Assembly: GCF_000378205.1 (NCBI RefSeq)
Contig: NZ_KB899417.1
Coordinates: 1-64,000 of the forward strand
Direction of reading: 5' to 3'
From: Sediminispirochaeta bajacaliforniensis DSM 16054
GTDB taxonomy: Bacteria; Spirochaetota; Spirochaetia; DSM-16054; Sediminispirochaetaceae
Length of the DNA stretch: 64,000 bases
Both the position numbers and the translations under genes were made by a program. The notes under the pieces were generated by a model that ran no database searches, was not told where the DNA came from, and saw nothing but the letters and a program-made list of their open reading frames with translations. Within the stretch, counting starts at the first letter, position 1, and every line of letters begins with the position of its first letter. Of the stretch, positions 23,584 through 32,437 are shown in pieces.

Positions 23584-26160
23584 TTATTTGGTTATAATCC
23601 CCTGGATACCTCCGGAGATGAGTGAGGCGATTTGAATAAAGATGAGGTAGTGGCCGACACGAGGCGGCAGGGCGATATATCGGGACTCCCAATACGGGTG
23701 AAATTTTTCTTTGTACTGACGCACTCCCTGGAAATTATAGAAAGCCTCTCCATGTTGATAGATTAGAGCTCCCAATTTATTCCATCCCGGAGCGAGGGCC
23801 CTGTTTTCGAGGCCGGAAAGGGGCGCCATGCCCAGATTAAAACGGGAAAAAAGCTGCTCCTTTCCCCATGCAAAAAGATTTAGAAAGAGATAATCCATGA
23901 TATTATCCGAAACAGATGGTAGGTAGCGCATAAGATCCACGGAGAGCTCATGGCCCGTCCCGTCTCGCCAGATATTGGCAAAGGCCACAAGCTCATCGTT
24001 TTTGAAGACCAGGGCACAGGGAGTCTGCCTGAGATATGCTTCGTCAAAAAAGCCCATAGAGAATCCTTTCTCCTTGGCTTGTTTCGATTCGAGCCATGCA
24101 TCGGAAACCTGCTTCAGCTGCTGCAGATGGTCGTTTACCTCCCCGGAGGGCAGCACCGTGAACCGGTACCCTTCGGAGCCAAGTTTGTTGAGGGTATACC
24201 GATATTTCTTGGCTTCTTTGCCCTCCAAAGAGAAGTTTTTCAGATCGACCAGTGCCTCTTCTCCGATCTTGAAAAAACTATACCCCATTTCGGCATAGGT
24301 GGAGAGGTTTGCGGTTCCCACCTCATAGAGCACCGGCCATCCCATATAGCGGTCACTGAGATCCTTCAACCGCCATAGGAGTTCCCGTCCCTCTTGCTTA
24401 TCGCCAACAGGATCTCCCATGACCGTCCAGGTCCTTCCCGATATTCCATACATGAGAAAGCTCTTACCGCTGGGAGAGAACAGCAACTCTTTATCTCCCA
24501 ATAGTGCCAGCATGCCACCTGTCCCCTCAACTTCGGCAAGGATCTGCCGTACCTGTTCCATCTCCTTCTTGCCGGGCAAGGCAATTGAGGGTTTGGGAGA
24601 TCGAATAAGCATGACAATGCCGCCCCCCAAAAGGACCAGCATGATCCCCACCGTTGCCCGCAGAGAACGTGGGGCGTAACCGTGAAGACTCACCTGCCAG
24701 AATAAGTCACTGGAGTATTCCACGTGCTTATGGGAAAAGAAGCCGAGCCACACTACCGTGATAATGGTCATTGCTATGGCTACGATCCATTCGGTACTAA
24801 AGAATTGACTTGTCAGGGATGTCTCCCGGTAGAAATACTTGCGACAGGGCAACAGGAGCAGGAACATTACGAAGAGGGTGATTGCCTCTTCGTAATCGAG
24901 GGCCTTTGTCAGGGAAAAGAGTGAACCCAACAAGAGCATCACCAGGGAGAGATAGTAAGCGGCATTTTTCCGTTTCAGCAGCCCATACGCAAGTGGCAGG
25001 AGCATCGCTCCGGCACAGCTGGCGAAGAAGTGGGTCATTTCTATTACCGGCAGGGGAATGACCTCTATCAGCAGATTCATGCGCTGGTTAATCTCCGGTG
25101 TCACACCGGAAAAAAGAAGTACAATTCCCCCCGTGAAGACAAGAGCTGCAAAAATCGGAGGAATCAGTGTTGTTATTCCCCGAAAGAAAAAGCGTGGGAC
25201 CCGTTCGAAGATTTCGGCCCTGGCTCTTATTTCATGGATGACCAGCATGATCAGCGCGACCAGAAAGGGAAGAAGATAGTAAAAGAGACGATAGGCAAAT
25301 ACATAGGCCGCACTTTGCTGCGGGCCGATGAGAGGCGAAAGATAGAGTATCAGAACCGAATCGAGAACACCGAGACCGCCGGGGACATTGGAGATGATGC
25401 CGAACACCTGAGCGGCCATAAAGACTCCGGTGACCGTAAAAAACGATATTCCCTCTACCGAATGGGGCAAAAGCACATAAAAGACTCCGACTGCCAGGAG
25501 CCAGTCGGCGCTGCTGACTGCAAACTGCAGCAGGGCAAGCGGAAGCTTGGGCAGCGGGAACTGCAGCTTAGCTATTTTTATCGGACGGCCTGATACGACC
25601 AGGACAAGATAGGCGACCACCAAGAGAAACATGATCACCCCGACGATGCGGACACCCCATGGTGTCAAAGGAATCCAGCCAGGCAGCTGAACATTCCCCA
25701 GAGCGAATATTCCCGAACCGATGAGAAGAAATCCCAACCAAAAGGTGAGCGAACAAAGCGGGATAATTCTGCCTACATCGATAGGAAGCAACCCGTAGCG
25801 TGAATAGAGCCGAAACCGAAGAGAACCGGAAGAAAGCAGGGTCATTCCCACGTTATAGGAAATAGCGGTACTGATAAATGAGACCTGTGCCGTTTGGGAA
25901 TATTTCAGCCTTTTGCCGATAACATGTAGTGATAGAACATCATAAAGGGTAAGTACGATATATCCGACCAGGGTCAGCAGTAGGGCCAAGAGTATTCGAT
26001 CGAAGGAAATAGAGGCAATTTGTCGTTTGATTTCTTCGATATGGACCTGATGAAGTACCTTGCTTATTACTACCAGTGAAAAAAGGAAAAACAGAAGGGG
26101 AATAACGGAAAATATGAACTTACGGAGATTTTTCCCCGCGAAAATAGTTGTTATCTGCAT
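23584..26160 (-). CDS. mprF: MprF-like phosphatidylglycerol aminoacyltransferase / flippase
   Basis: I start at ATG 26160, 9-10 bases after the predicted transcript start. The 858-residue integral membrane protein has the two MprF halves. The N-terminal half (about residues 1-520) has 12-14 helices of the UPF0104/flippase type, including SSADWLLAVGVFYVL and the QVFGIISNVPGGLGVLDSVL motif. The C-terminal half (about 530-858) is the DUF2156 synthase domain, with LLGDKELLFSPSGKSFLMYG, WTVMGDPVG, LDLMRY-like VDLMRYLPSVSDNIMDYLFL and RFNLGMAPLSGL. MprF moves Lys, Ala or another residue from aminoacyl-tRNA to phosphatidylglycerol and flips the lipid outward, lowering the surface negative charge. 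The amino acid used is not evident. Confidence 0.9.
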   Translation of the reverse strand: MQITTIFAGKNLRKFIFSVIPLLFFLFSLVVISKVLHQVHIEEIKRQIASISFDRILLALLLTLVGYIVLTLYDVLSLHVIGKRLKYSQTAQVSFISTAISYNVGMTLLSSGSLRFRLYSRYGLLPIDVGRIIPLCSLTFWLGFLLIGSGIFALGNVQLPGWIPLTPWGVRIVGVIMFLLVVAYLVLVVSGRPIKIAKLQFPLPKLPLALLQFAVSSADWLLAVGVFYVLLPHSVEGISFFTVTGVFMAAQVFGIISNVPGGLGVLDSVLILYLSPLIGPQQSAAYVFAYRLFYYLLPFLVALIMLVIHEIRARAEIFERVPRFFFRGITTLIPPIFAALVFTGGIVLLFSGVTPEINQRMNLLIEVIPLPVIEMTHFFASCAGAMLLPLAYGLLKRKNAAYYLSLVMLLLGSLFSLTKALDYEEAITLFVMFLLLLPCRKYFYRETSLTSQFFSTEWIVAIAMTIITVVWLGFFSHKHVEYSSDLFWQVSLHGYAPRSLRATVGIMLVLLGGGIVMLIRSPKPSIALPGKKEMEQVRQILAEVEGTGGMLALLGDKELLFSPSGKSFLMYGISGRTWTVMGDPVGDKQEGRELLWRLKDLSDRYMGWPVLYEVGTANLSTYAEMGYSFFKIGEEALVDLKNFSLEGKEAKKYRYTLNKLGSEGYRFTVLPSGEVNDHLQQLKQVSDAWLESKQAKEKGFSMGFFDEAYLRQTPCALVFKNDELVAFANIWRDGTGHELSVDLMRYLPSVSDNIMDYLFLNLFAWGKEQLFSRFNLGMAPLSGLENRALAPGWNKLGALIYQHGEAFYNFQGVRQYKEKFHPYWESRYIALPPRVGHYLIFIQIASLISGGIQGIITK

Positions 26161-26175
26161 GATATCTGTTTCTTG

Positions 26176-26204
26176 AGTATATGAATAAACCGGATGAATA
26201 GCAA
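26176..26204 (-). promoter_or_regulatory. Promoter of the mprF-like gene
   Basis: On the minus strand TTGCTA, 17 bases, TATACT. The start point would be about 9 bases before the ATG at 26160, which supports that start over codons further upstream. Confidence 0.5.
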
Positions 26205-26293
26205 TCAAAGATCAGCTGTCTCTTTTTCGGCTTCTTGCATACATCGCCGCTGGCGGATACACTCTTCCCATCTTCTATGCGAGAGGCAGAAAC

Positions 26294-26749
26294 ATGATAC
26301 CGGAAAAAGTGCGTTCAGTTCTTGATGCTCACCAGCTCACGGCCCTGGAATTTGAACCGGGCAGCACCCCGACTGCCCAAATGGCAGCCGACCGAATTGG
26401 TGTCTCAGTCGGGCAGATTGCGAAATCGATTCTTCTAAAAGGAAAAGATGACCGTTATTTTCTTGTGGTTTGCGCAGGAGATCGAAAAATCGCTTCCGGA
26501 AAAATGAAGCGTTTGACCGGGGTCAAGTGTTCCATGGCCACAGGGGATGATACCCTTCGAGTTACCGGTTATTCTCCCGGTGGTGTTACGCCTTTCGGCG
26601 TTGATGGGGTTGAGATTTTTCTTGATGAGAGCCTCCTTGCCTGGGACACGATCTATCCTGCAGCCGGCACCGATGCAACCGGTGTGCCTGTTACCTTCAA
26701 GGTCCTTCAGGAAATTACCGGTGCCGAGACGGTAGATGTTACGGCGTAG
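26294..26749 (+). CDS. YbaK/EbsC-family aminoacyl-tRNA deacylase
   Basis: A 151-residue single-domain protein. EFEPGSTPTAQMAADRIGVS, VGQIAKSILLKGKDDRYFLV (the lysine of this segment is the conserved YbaK catalytic-region lysine), GDRKIASGKMKRLTG and GYSPGGVTPFG are family hallmarks. Relatives hydrolyse mischarged Cys- or Ala-tRNA(Pro) in trans. It is transcribed away from the mprF-like gene. That partner also consumes aminoacyl-tRNA, but a functional link is only a guess. Confidence 0.9.
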   Translation: MIPEKVRSVLDAHQLTALEFEPGSTPTAQMAADRIGVSVGQIAKSILLKGKDDRYFLVVCAGDRKIASGKMKRLTGVKCSMATGDDTLRVTGYSPGGVTPFGVDGVEIFLDESLLAWDTIYPAAGTDATGVPVTFKVLQEITGAETVDVTA

Positions 26750-26812
26750 TAATTAGCTTCCTGATTACGTTTTTCCATCACCACGATTCATAACACTACT
26801 ATCTGCCTAGGT

Positions 26813-26893
26813 CAAATCACCTATACCAATTCAGGCCTTTTGTCTGCTGAACAAATTCACCCTATCCCTTAGAATCAACTACAGATACATAAT
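26813..26893 (+). promoter_or_regulatory. Direct repeats and weak promoter before the 26927 sugar operon
   Basis: CAAATCACCTATACC (26813-26827) and CAAATTCACCCTATCCC (26852-26868) are similar repeats 39 bases apart. The second touches the poor -35 (TCCCTT) of a promoter with -10 CATAAT (26888-26893). This layout suits an activator, perhaps the NarL-type regulator encoded in the operon. Confidence 0.35.
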
Positions 26894-26926
26894 TTCAATA
26901 TTGTGAAAAATTTGAGGAGGTTCTGC

Positions 26927-28225
26927 ATGAACAGACGTACAAGTATTATGATTTCACTTGTATTGTGCCTTGTTGTTACCGGATCGCTTTTTGCCGGTGG
27001 TGAAAGCGAGAAAAAAGCCGAAAGCGGAAAAACAACCATTACCTGGTGGGCCCTTTCCGGCGGTGGCGGGGCCGATGATGTGCGTGAAACCTATCGCCGC
27101 GATCTTATATCAGAGTATGAAGCGGCACATCCGAACGTAGATATCGAACTGACCATGCTTGAAAACGAGGCCTTTAAACAAAAGGTCCAGGTTGCGATTC
27201 AGGCAGGCAATCCGCCAGACATCTTTCATTCCTGGGGTGGCGGCGTCATGGTTGAGTACGCTCAGGTAGGGGCCCTCAAGGACATAACGGATTTTGCAGA
27301 AAGAGAGCTTTCCTCATCAATTGGGTCCGGTGCTCTGGGTGTGTATGGCTACGACGGGAAATACTATGGATCGCCTTACGACATGGGGGCGGTAGGACTT
27401 TGGTATAACAAGGCCATCTTTGCCAAACTTGGGACCGATGTCCCGAAAACCTGGCCCGAATTACTCGACATCGTAAAGAAGGCAAAGGCTGCGGGATACA
27501 TTCCCATCGCCCTCGGGGGCGGCGACCGCTGGCCTGCCCATTACTGGTGGGTCTATCTTGCCATGAGAATCGGTGGGCAGGAGGCCTTCAACGCCGCCTA
27601 TGGCGGATCGGGTTCTTTTAAGGATGAAACCTTCGTGAAGGCGGGAGAGATGCTTCTCGATCTTGCCGCTTTGGAACCTTTTCAGACCGGTTTCCTCGGT
27701 TCGACCTATGATGATGAGAGCGCCCTTATGGGAAACGGAAAGGCCGCCATGGAACTCATGGGCCAGTGGGCCCCGGCTGTCCAATCTGCCAATTCCGAGA
27801 GCGGAAAGGGAATCGGCGATGACCTCGGCTGGTTTTCGTTTCCTGCGGTCCCCGGCGGTGTCGGCAAAAATAGCGACGTCATGGGAGGTGGCAACGGTTA
27901 TGTGATCGGTGCAAAGGCTCCCGAAGAGACCCTTGACTTCCTGAAATTCTTTCTTTCCAAAAAGAATAACATGGAATTGCATAAGATAGAAGGCATTATT
28001 CCCGTGGTGAAAGGGGCCGAAGAGGTTCTTGCATCGAATCCAAATGCAGTGAAAATTGCCCAGGCGGTTGCCGGTGCAGACTATTATCAGCTGTACTATG
28101 ATCAGTTTCTGCCTCCATCTGTAGGGGAGACAATCAAGGATGCGGTTATGGCCCTACTTGCGGGAAAGGCAAGCCCGGAAGAAGCTGCGACCATGATCGA
28201 CGACTCCTGGCAGGCCGAGAAATAG
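26927..28225 (+). CDS. Extracellular solute-binding protein, sugar ABC importer
   Basis: ATG at 26927 follows a strong GAGGAGG site. The 432-residue protein starts with a signal peptide (MNRRTSIMISLVLCLVVTGS, cleavage near AGG) and a Lys/Glu-rich linker. The mature domain matches family 1 binding proteins: TTITWWALSGGGG, YEAAHPNVDIELTMLENEAF, IQAGNPPDIFHSWGGG and the ligand-region GQWAP. It is the first gene of the operon with two permeases, GH3, sensor kinase, response regulator and deacetylase. A beta-glucoside or beta-xyloside oligosaccharide is plausible from the GH3 neighbour. Confidence 0.9.
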   Translation: MNRRTSIMISLVLCLVVTGSLFAGGESEKKAESGKTTITWWALSGGGGADDVRETYRRDLISEYEAAHPNVDIELTMLENEAFKQKVQVAIQAGNPPDIFHSWGGGVMVEYAQVGALKDITDFAERELSSSIGSGALGVYGYDGKYYGSPYDMGAVGLWYNKAIFAKLGTDVPKTWPELLDIVKKAKAAGYIPIALGGGDRWPAHYWWVYLAMRIGGQEAFNAAYGGSGSFKDETFVKAGEMLLDLAALEPFQTGFLGSTYDDESALMGNGKAAMELMGQWAPAVQSANSESGKGIGDDLGWFSFPAVPGGVGKNSDVMGGGNGYVIGAKAPEETLDFLKFFLSKKNNMELHKIEGIIPVVKGAEEVLASNPNAVKIAQAVAGADYYQLYYDQFLPPSVGETIKDAVMALLAGKASPEEAATMIDDSWQAEK

Positions 28226-28238
28226 CCATGCTGTGAAA

Positions 28239-28266
28239 AAGAGGGCCTCCTTCGAGAGGTCCTCTT
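28239..28266 (+). other. Intercistronic stem-loop after binding protein gene
   Basis: AAGAGG, CCTC, loop, GAGG, CCTCTT form an 11-pair stem with one G-T pair. It lies 13 bases after the binding protein stop and before the permease. It is the same arrangement as at 12490 and 45763, and probably sets a high binding-protein to permease ratio. Confidence 0.65.
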
Positions 28267-28289
28267 GCCCACAAGGAAATACAATCACC

Positions 28290-29192
28290 ATGATGTCTTT
28301 AAACAACAAAACGATATACTCGGTGAAAAAAGCCGGCCTTGTTTTCCTGCTCATCACTCCTGCCTTTCTGCTTTTTTTGCTTTTTGTCGTCGTACCTGTC
28401 ATACAGGCCGGTCATTACTCCGTGTATAGATGGAAGGGACTCGGCCCTCTGGAGCAGTTCGTCGGATTGGGGAACTTTTTTCGAATGTTCGGCGAGGATA
28501 TATTCCTGACCGCTCTTTGGAACAATCTGAAAGTGGTAATCCTGTCCCTGCTTTTGCAGCTCCCGGTCGCCTTCTTTTTTGCACTCTTGATCGGCAGAAA
28601 GCGATTCCCCGGTTCCATGCTTTTTCGTGGTATCTATTTTTTTCCCTATATTTTGGCAGAAATCGCAATCGGTATCATCTGGAAATTTATCTATAATCCG
28701 GAATTCGGACTTCCGACCATGATCGCCTCCTTTGTAAGCGGTGGAGAGACGAAGATTGCCCTGCTTGGAAGTACCGAACACGCCTTTACCGCGATTTTTA
28801 TCGTCATTTTCTGGAAATATATCGGTTTCCACATGATTCTCTACATAGCAGGTCTTCAGAATGTTCCCGATGAGTTGGAGGAGGCTGCGATTATCGATGG
28901 GGCATCGAAATTACAGGTTGTTTTTCATGTCATCATTCCCTGCATGCGCAATACCATAGTCATATCCGTTTTCCTCTCCGTTGTCGGCGCCTTCAATATC
29001 TTTGATGTTGTCTGGGCCATGGGACAGGGCGGGCCGGTTCATTCGACCGAAACCTTGGTGACCTACCTGTATAACTTCGGATTCAAACGTTTTGCCTTTG
29101 GATACGGAAGCGCCGTGGCAATTGTTATCTTCCTGATTTGCCTGGTGTTTAATCTCTTTTATCAAAAATATATCGTTGGAGAGTCGAAGTAA
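28290..29192 (+). CDS. Sugar ABC transporter permease, MalF/UgpA type
   Basis: The likely start is ATG 28290 (or 28293), with AAGGAA upstream; a longer frame back to 28233 runs through the stem-loop. The 300-residue protein has about six helices, beginning with GLVFLLITPAFLLFLLFVVV. The EAA loop is EEAAIIDGASKLQVVFHVII. It is translationally coupled to the next permease (stop and start share a base). Confidence 0.92.
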   Translation: MMSLNNKTIYSVKKAGLVFLLITPAFLLFLLFVVVPVIQAGHYSVYRWKGLGPLEQFVGLGNFFRMFGEDIFLTALWNNLKVVILSLLLQLPVAFFFALLIGRKRFPGSMLFRGIYFFPYILAEIAIGIIWKFIYNPEFGLPTMIASFVSGGETKIALLGSTEHAFTAIFIVIFWKYIGFHMILYIAGLQNVPDELEEAAIIDGASKLQVVFHVIIPCMRNTIVISVFLSVVGAFNIFDVVWAMGQGGPVHSTETLVTYLYNFGFKRFAFGYGSAVAIVIFLICLVFNLFYQKYIVGESK

Positions 29193-30058
29193 TGGCGAAA
29201 AACTTATCCATACAAGTATCACATCATCGACTGTCCGGGAGAAAACGGTCCTCGCTGAAATTCCTGCTTGGGCTTTTCATCGCCGTAGCCATGTTTTTTC
29301 CCATGTATGCCGTCATCATCTGTAGCGTTAAAACAAACGGACAGGTGCTATCCGATCCCTTCGGCATACCGCAGCCCTTTGATCTTACGGCCTTCGGTCT
29401 TGTACTTGGAAAGTCGGGAGAGTTTTGGGGCTTTCTGTACAATTCGGTTGTCATAGCTGTTTCGACAATCATTATTGTCGATCTTTTCTCTATGGCTGCC
29501 GGTATTGCACTTTCGCGGATACCCTTTAAGGGACGGCCCTTGATCTATAATTTTTTCATCATGGGAATGTTGTTTCCCATAACGGTTGCTGTCCTGCCGC
29601 TCTACCTTCAGCTACGGGATTTGGGATTGCTCGGAACGCAAGGGGGTGTGATATTGGCCGAAGCGGCCTTCGGGCTACCCATGGCCATCTTTTTATTTAC
29701 CGGCTTTTTCAAGGATGTTCCCCGGGAATTACAAGATGCCTGCCAGATAGACGGCGGCGGCATACTCACCTTCTTCTTTAAAATCGTTATTCCGATATCC
29801 AAGCCTGTTGTCGCCACCGTTTCGATCATCACCTTTATCCAGAGTTGGAACCAATTTCTTTTTCCTCTGCTTGTTCTGGACAATTCGAGTAAGTTCACGA
29901 TTCCCCTGGGAATCATGCAGTTTCAGGGACAGTTTACCACCGGGTGGAACCAGGTTATGGCGTTTATCACCATTTCGATTATCCCGATGGCTGCCTTCTA
30001 TTTTTCGGCCCAGCGCTATATTGTTGCCGGCCTGACCGCCGGAGCCGTAAAGGGTTAG
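29192..30058 (+). CDS. Sugar ABC transporter permease, MalG/AraQ type
   Basis: The 288-residue inner-membrane protein starts at ATG inside TAATG, with GGAGAG upstream. It has six helices, first FLLGLFIAVAMFFPMYAVII. The EAA loop is QDACQIDGGGILTFFFKIVI, and the end is TAGAVKG as in other CUT1 permeases. It forms the pore with the product of the preceding gene. An ATPase is not encoded in the operon. Confidence 0.92.
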   Translation: MAKNLSIQVSHHRLSGRKRSSLKFLLGLFIAVAMFFPMYAVIICSVKTNGQVLSDPFGIPQPFDLTAFGLVLGKSGEFWGFLYNSVVIAVSTIIIVDLFSMAAGIALSRIPFKGRPLIYNFFIMGMLFPITVAVLPLYLQLRDLGLLGTQGGVILAEAAFGLPMAIFLFTGFFKDVPRELQDACQIDGGGILTFFFKIVIPISKPVVATVSIITFIQSWNQFLFPLLVLDNSSKFTIPLGIMQFQGQFTTGWNQVMAFITISIIPMAAFYFSAQRYIVAGLTAGAVKG

Positions 30059-30078
30059 CATTTTTTAGGAGTACTACC

Positions 30079-32433
30079 TTGCAAGACTATCATGATAAGG
30101 CTTTGACATTATGTAACAAAATGACGATCCATGAAAAGCTGGCCCAGATGTATTCGGTTTGGTTCAACATCAGGCCGGACGGCAGCCTCTGGCTAAAGGA
30201 CCATACGGGTATGGCCGTGACCGAATCACCGGTCCGCTTTGAAGAACTGCTGAAAGAGGGAGTAGGGGAAATAACCCGGCCTCTGGGAAGCCAGCCGATT
30301 GATGCCCGTACCGCCGTGAAGGCGCTCAATTCGATACAGGAGTTTCTCGTTAAAGGGACACGACTCGGTATTCCGGCACTTGCACACGAGGAGTGCCTGG
30401 CCGGACTCATGGCAAAGGGGTCGACCTTTTTTCCGTCGGGCATCAGCCTTGGGGCCCTGTGGAATGAAGGACTGGTGGAAAAAATCGCAAAGGCCATTGG
30501 CGATGAACTCTACTCGGTAGGCAGCAGGCAGGGCTTAGCTCCGGTGCTCGATGTCAGCAGGGATGCCCGTTGGGGACGGACCGAGGAATCCATGGGGGAA
30601 GATCCCTATCTTGTCGGTTCCCTTGCTGCCGCCTATGTTCGGGGCTTCCAAGGGAAAGACGGGAGACTGCTTGCAACATTGAAGCATTATGTTGGCCACT
30701 CCTTTTCCGAGGGGGCGAGGAATCATGCCCCGGTGCGAATGGGTCAGGACGAGTTGAATGATGTTATGCTGCTTCCCTTTGAGATGGCGGTAAAGCTGGC
30801 GCATGCGGCCTCCGTTATGCCGGCATATCATGATATCGACGGCATTCCCATGCACGCCTCTCTCACCTATCTGCGGGAGGTCCTCCGCGAAAAGTGGGGC
30901 TTCGACGGCATTATCGTTTCTGATTATTCGGGAATTGGGCAGCTTTATCACGATCACCGGGTCGCCGAGGATCTTGCCTCCGCCGCTTGTCTCGCAATAG
31001 AAGCCGGGGTTGATGTCGAATTACCCGGGCACGAATGTTATAAAAGCGGGGCCCTTGCTGCGATCGAACGGGGGGATCTCCCCGTTTCCCTTGTCGACGG
31101 GTGTGTGACGAGGGTCCTTGAGCAAAAGTTTAGAGTCGGCCTCTTTGAACACCCCTATGCCGATGTCGATGCAATCTCCCTGCGAAGTGATGAGCATCTT
31201 GAGCTTGCCTACGAGGCTGCGGTGAAATCGATGGTCCTTCTCAAGAATGAAGGAATACTTCCCCTTGATCAAGGGAAGAAGATCGCCTTGATCGGTCCCC
31301 TTGCCGATGATCCGCTCTGTTTTTTCGGCGGCTACTCCTTTCCCGTACACCATATTTTGAGTTCCCTGGATGAGCGGGATGAAGGAGTCAGGACCCTGAA
31401 GGAGATTTTTGAATTGGTTCCGGGATCACTCTTTTCTTATGCAAAGGGCTGCGACATTCTTTCTCAGCGACCGAAGGATGCTCCGGTTTTTCCCGGTGAT
31501 GCGCATCTCGATGGTAGTGTCCAACACTCCTATGTCAGCCATGACAGATCAGGTTTCCCCTCGGCTTTAGCGGCTGCTCGGTCCGCCGATGTCGTTGTCC
31601 TTGCCCTCGGCGATCTTGCCGGGCTCTTTCTTGCAGGAACCGTCGGTGAAGGGTCTGATGCCAGTTCTCTTGTTTTGCCCGGGGTTCAGCAGGAACTTCT
31701 TGAGGAGCTGCTCGGCCTTGGAAAACCGGTGGTACTCGTTTTGCTGAGCGGACGCCCCTATAGCCTGGACCTTGCCTCCGAGCGATGCAGCGCCATCCTT
31801 CAGGCGTGGCTTCCCGGGCAGAAGGGGGCGCAGGCAGTCGTAGATATCCTGTACGGCAGGCAGAATCCGTCCGGAAAACTCCCTGTCTCCATTCCTAAAG
31901 CAGCAGGGGCCATGCCTTTCTTCTACAATCATACAATAAAGTCGGCAGGTACCCCCATTCAGCTCGATTTCGGGGCCACCTATCCCTTCGGCCACGGACT
32001 GAATTACACCAGCTTTTCTTTCGATGATTTCCGGCTTGACGATACAAGGGTGGCCATAGAGGGAGAGATTACCGGAAGCTTTATCCTGCGAAACAGCGGT
32101 GAACGGGAGGGGGAAGAGGTCGTTCAGATATATGTCCGCGATTTGTATGCATCACGAGTACGCCCCGTAGAGGAGCTTAAAGGCTTTAAACGGGTATACC
32201 TCGCAAAAGGTGAGTCGACGCTTGTTCGCTTTGCCGTTCCTGTCGATATGCTGAACTTTACCAAGGGGAATTTCGCCAGGGTTGTCGAGGCGGGGGCCTT
32301 TGAAATCTCCATTGGAAGATCTTCCAGGGATATTCTCTTTACCGATATCGTTCAGGTGACAGGAGAGGAGCGGATCCTCCCTGAGCAGTGGAATATGCAA
32401 TCGTCGATTACGCTATCCCCTTGCGCCTTTTAG
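30079..32433 (+). CDS. Glycoside hydrolase family 3 (beta-glucosidase/xylosidase type)
   Basis: The start is TTG at 30079 with AGGAG nine bases upstream; frames reaching further left lie over the permease gene. The 784-residue cytoplasmic enzyme has the three GH3 domains. The barrel carries GLAPVLDVSRDARWGRTEES, LATLKHYVGHS and the nucleophile D282 in IIVSDYSGIG. The alpha/beta sandwich contains AVKSMVLLKNEGILPL and GEGSDASSLVLPG, where a glutamate acts as acid/base. The fibronectin-like domain (FILRNSGEREGEEVVQIYVR) ends it. It splits beta-linked gluco- or xylo-oligosaccharides brought in by the transporter. SDY replaces the commoner SDW at the nucleophile. Confidence 0.92.
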   Translation: MQDYHDKALTLCNKMTIHEKLAQMYSVWFNIRPDGSLWLKDHTGMAVTESPVRFEELLKEGVGEITRPLGSQPIDARTAVKALNSIQEFLVKGTRLGIPALAHEECLAGLMAKGSTFFPSGISLGALWNEGLVEKIAKAIGDELYSVGSRQGLAPVLDVSRDARWGRTEESMGEDPYLVGSLAAAYVRGFQGKDGRLLATLKHYVGHSFSEGARNHAPVRMGQDELNDVMLLPFEMAVKLAHAASVMPAYHDIDGIPMHASLTYLREVLREKWGFDGIIVSDYSGIGQLYHDHRVAEDLASAACLAIEAGVDVELPGHECYKSGALAAIERGDLPVSLVDGCVTRVLEQKFRVGLFEHPYADVDAISLRSDEHLELAYEAAVKSMVLLKNEGILPLDQGKKIALIGPLADDPLCFFGGYSFPVHHILSSLDERDEGVRTLKEIFELVPGSLFSYAKGCDILSQRPKDAPVFPGDAHLDGSVQHSYVSHDRSGFPSALAAARSADVVVLALGDLAGLFLAGTVGEGSDASSLVLPGVQQELLEELLGLGKPVVLVLLSGRPYSLDLASERCSAILQAWLPGQKGAQAVVDILYGRQNPSGKLPVSIPKAAGAMPFFYNHTIKSAGTPIQLDFGATYPFGHGLNYTSFSFDDFRLDDTRVAIEGEITGSFILRNSGEREGEEVVQIYVRDLYASRVRPVEELKGFKRVYLAKGESTLVRFAVPVDMLNFTKGNFARVVEAGAFEISIGRSSRDILFTDIVQVTGEERILPEQWNMQSSITLSPCAF

Positions 32434-32437
32434 CTGT

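Noticed and set aside
26750-26926. Riboswitch leader of the 26927 operon
   Set aside because: No conserved stem pattern or terminator/antiterminator pair was visible.
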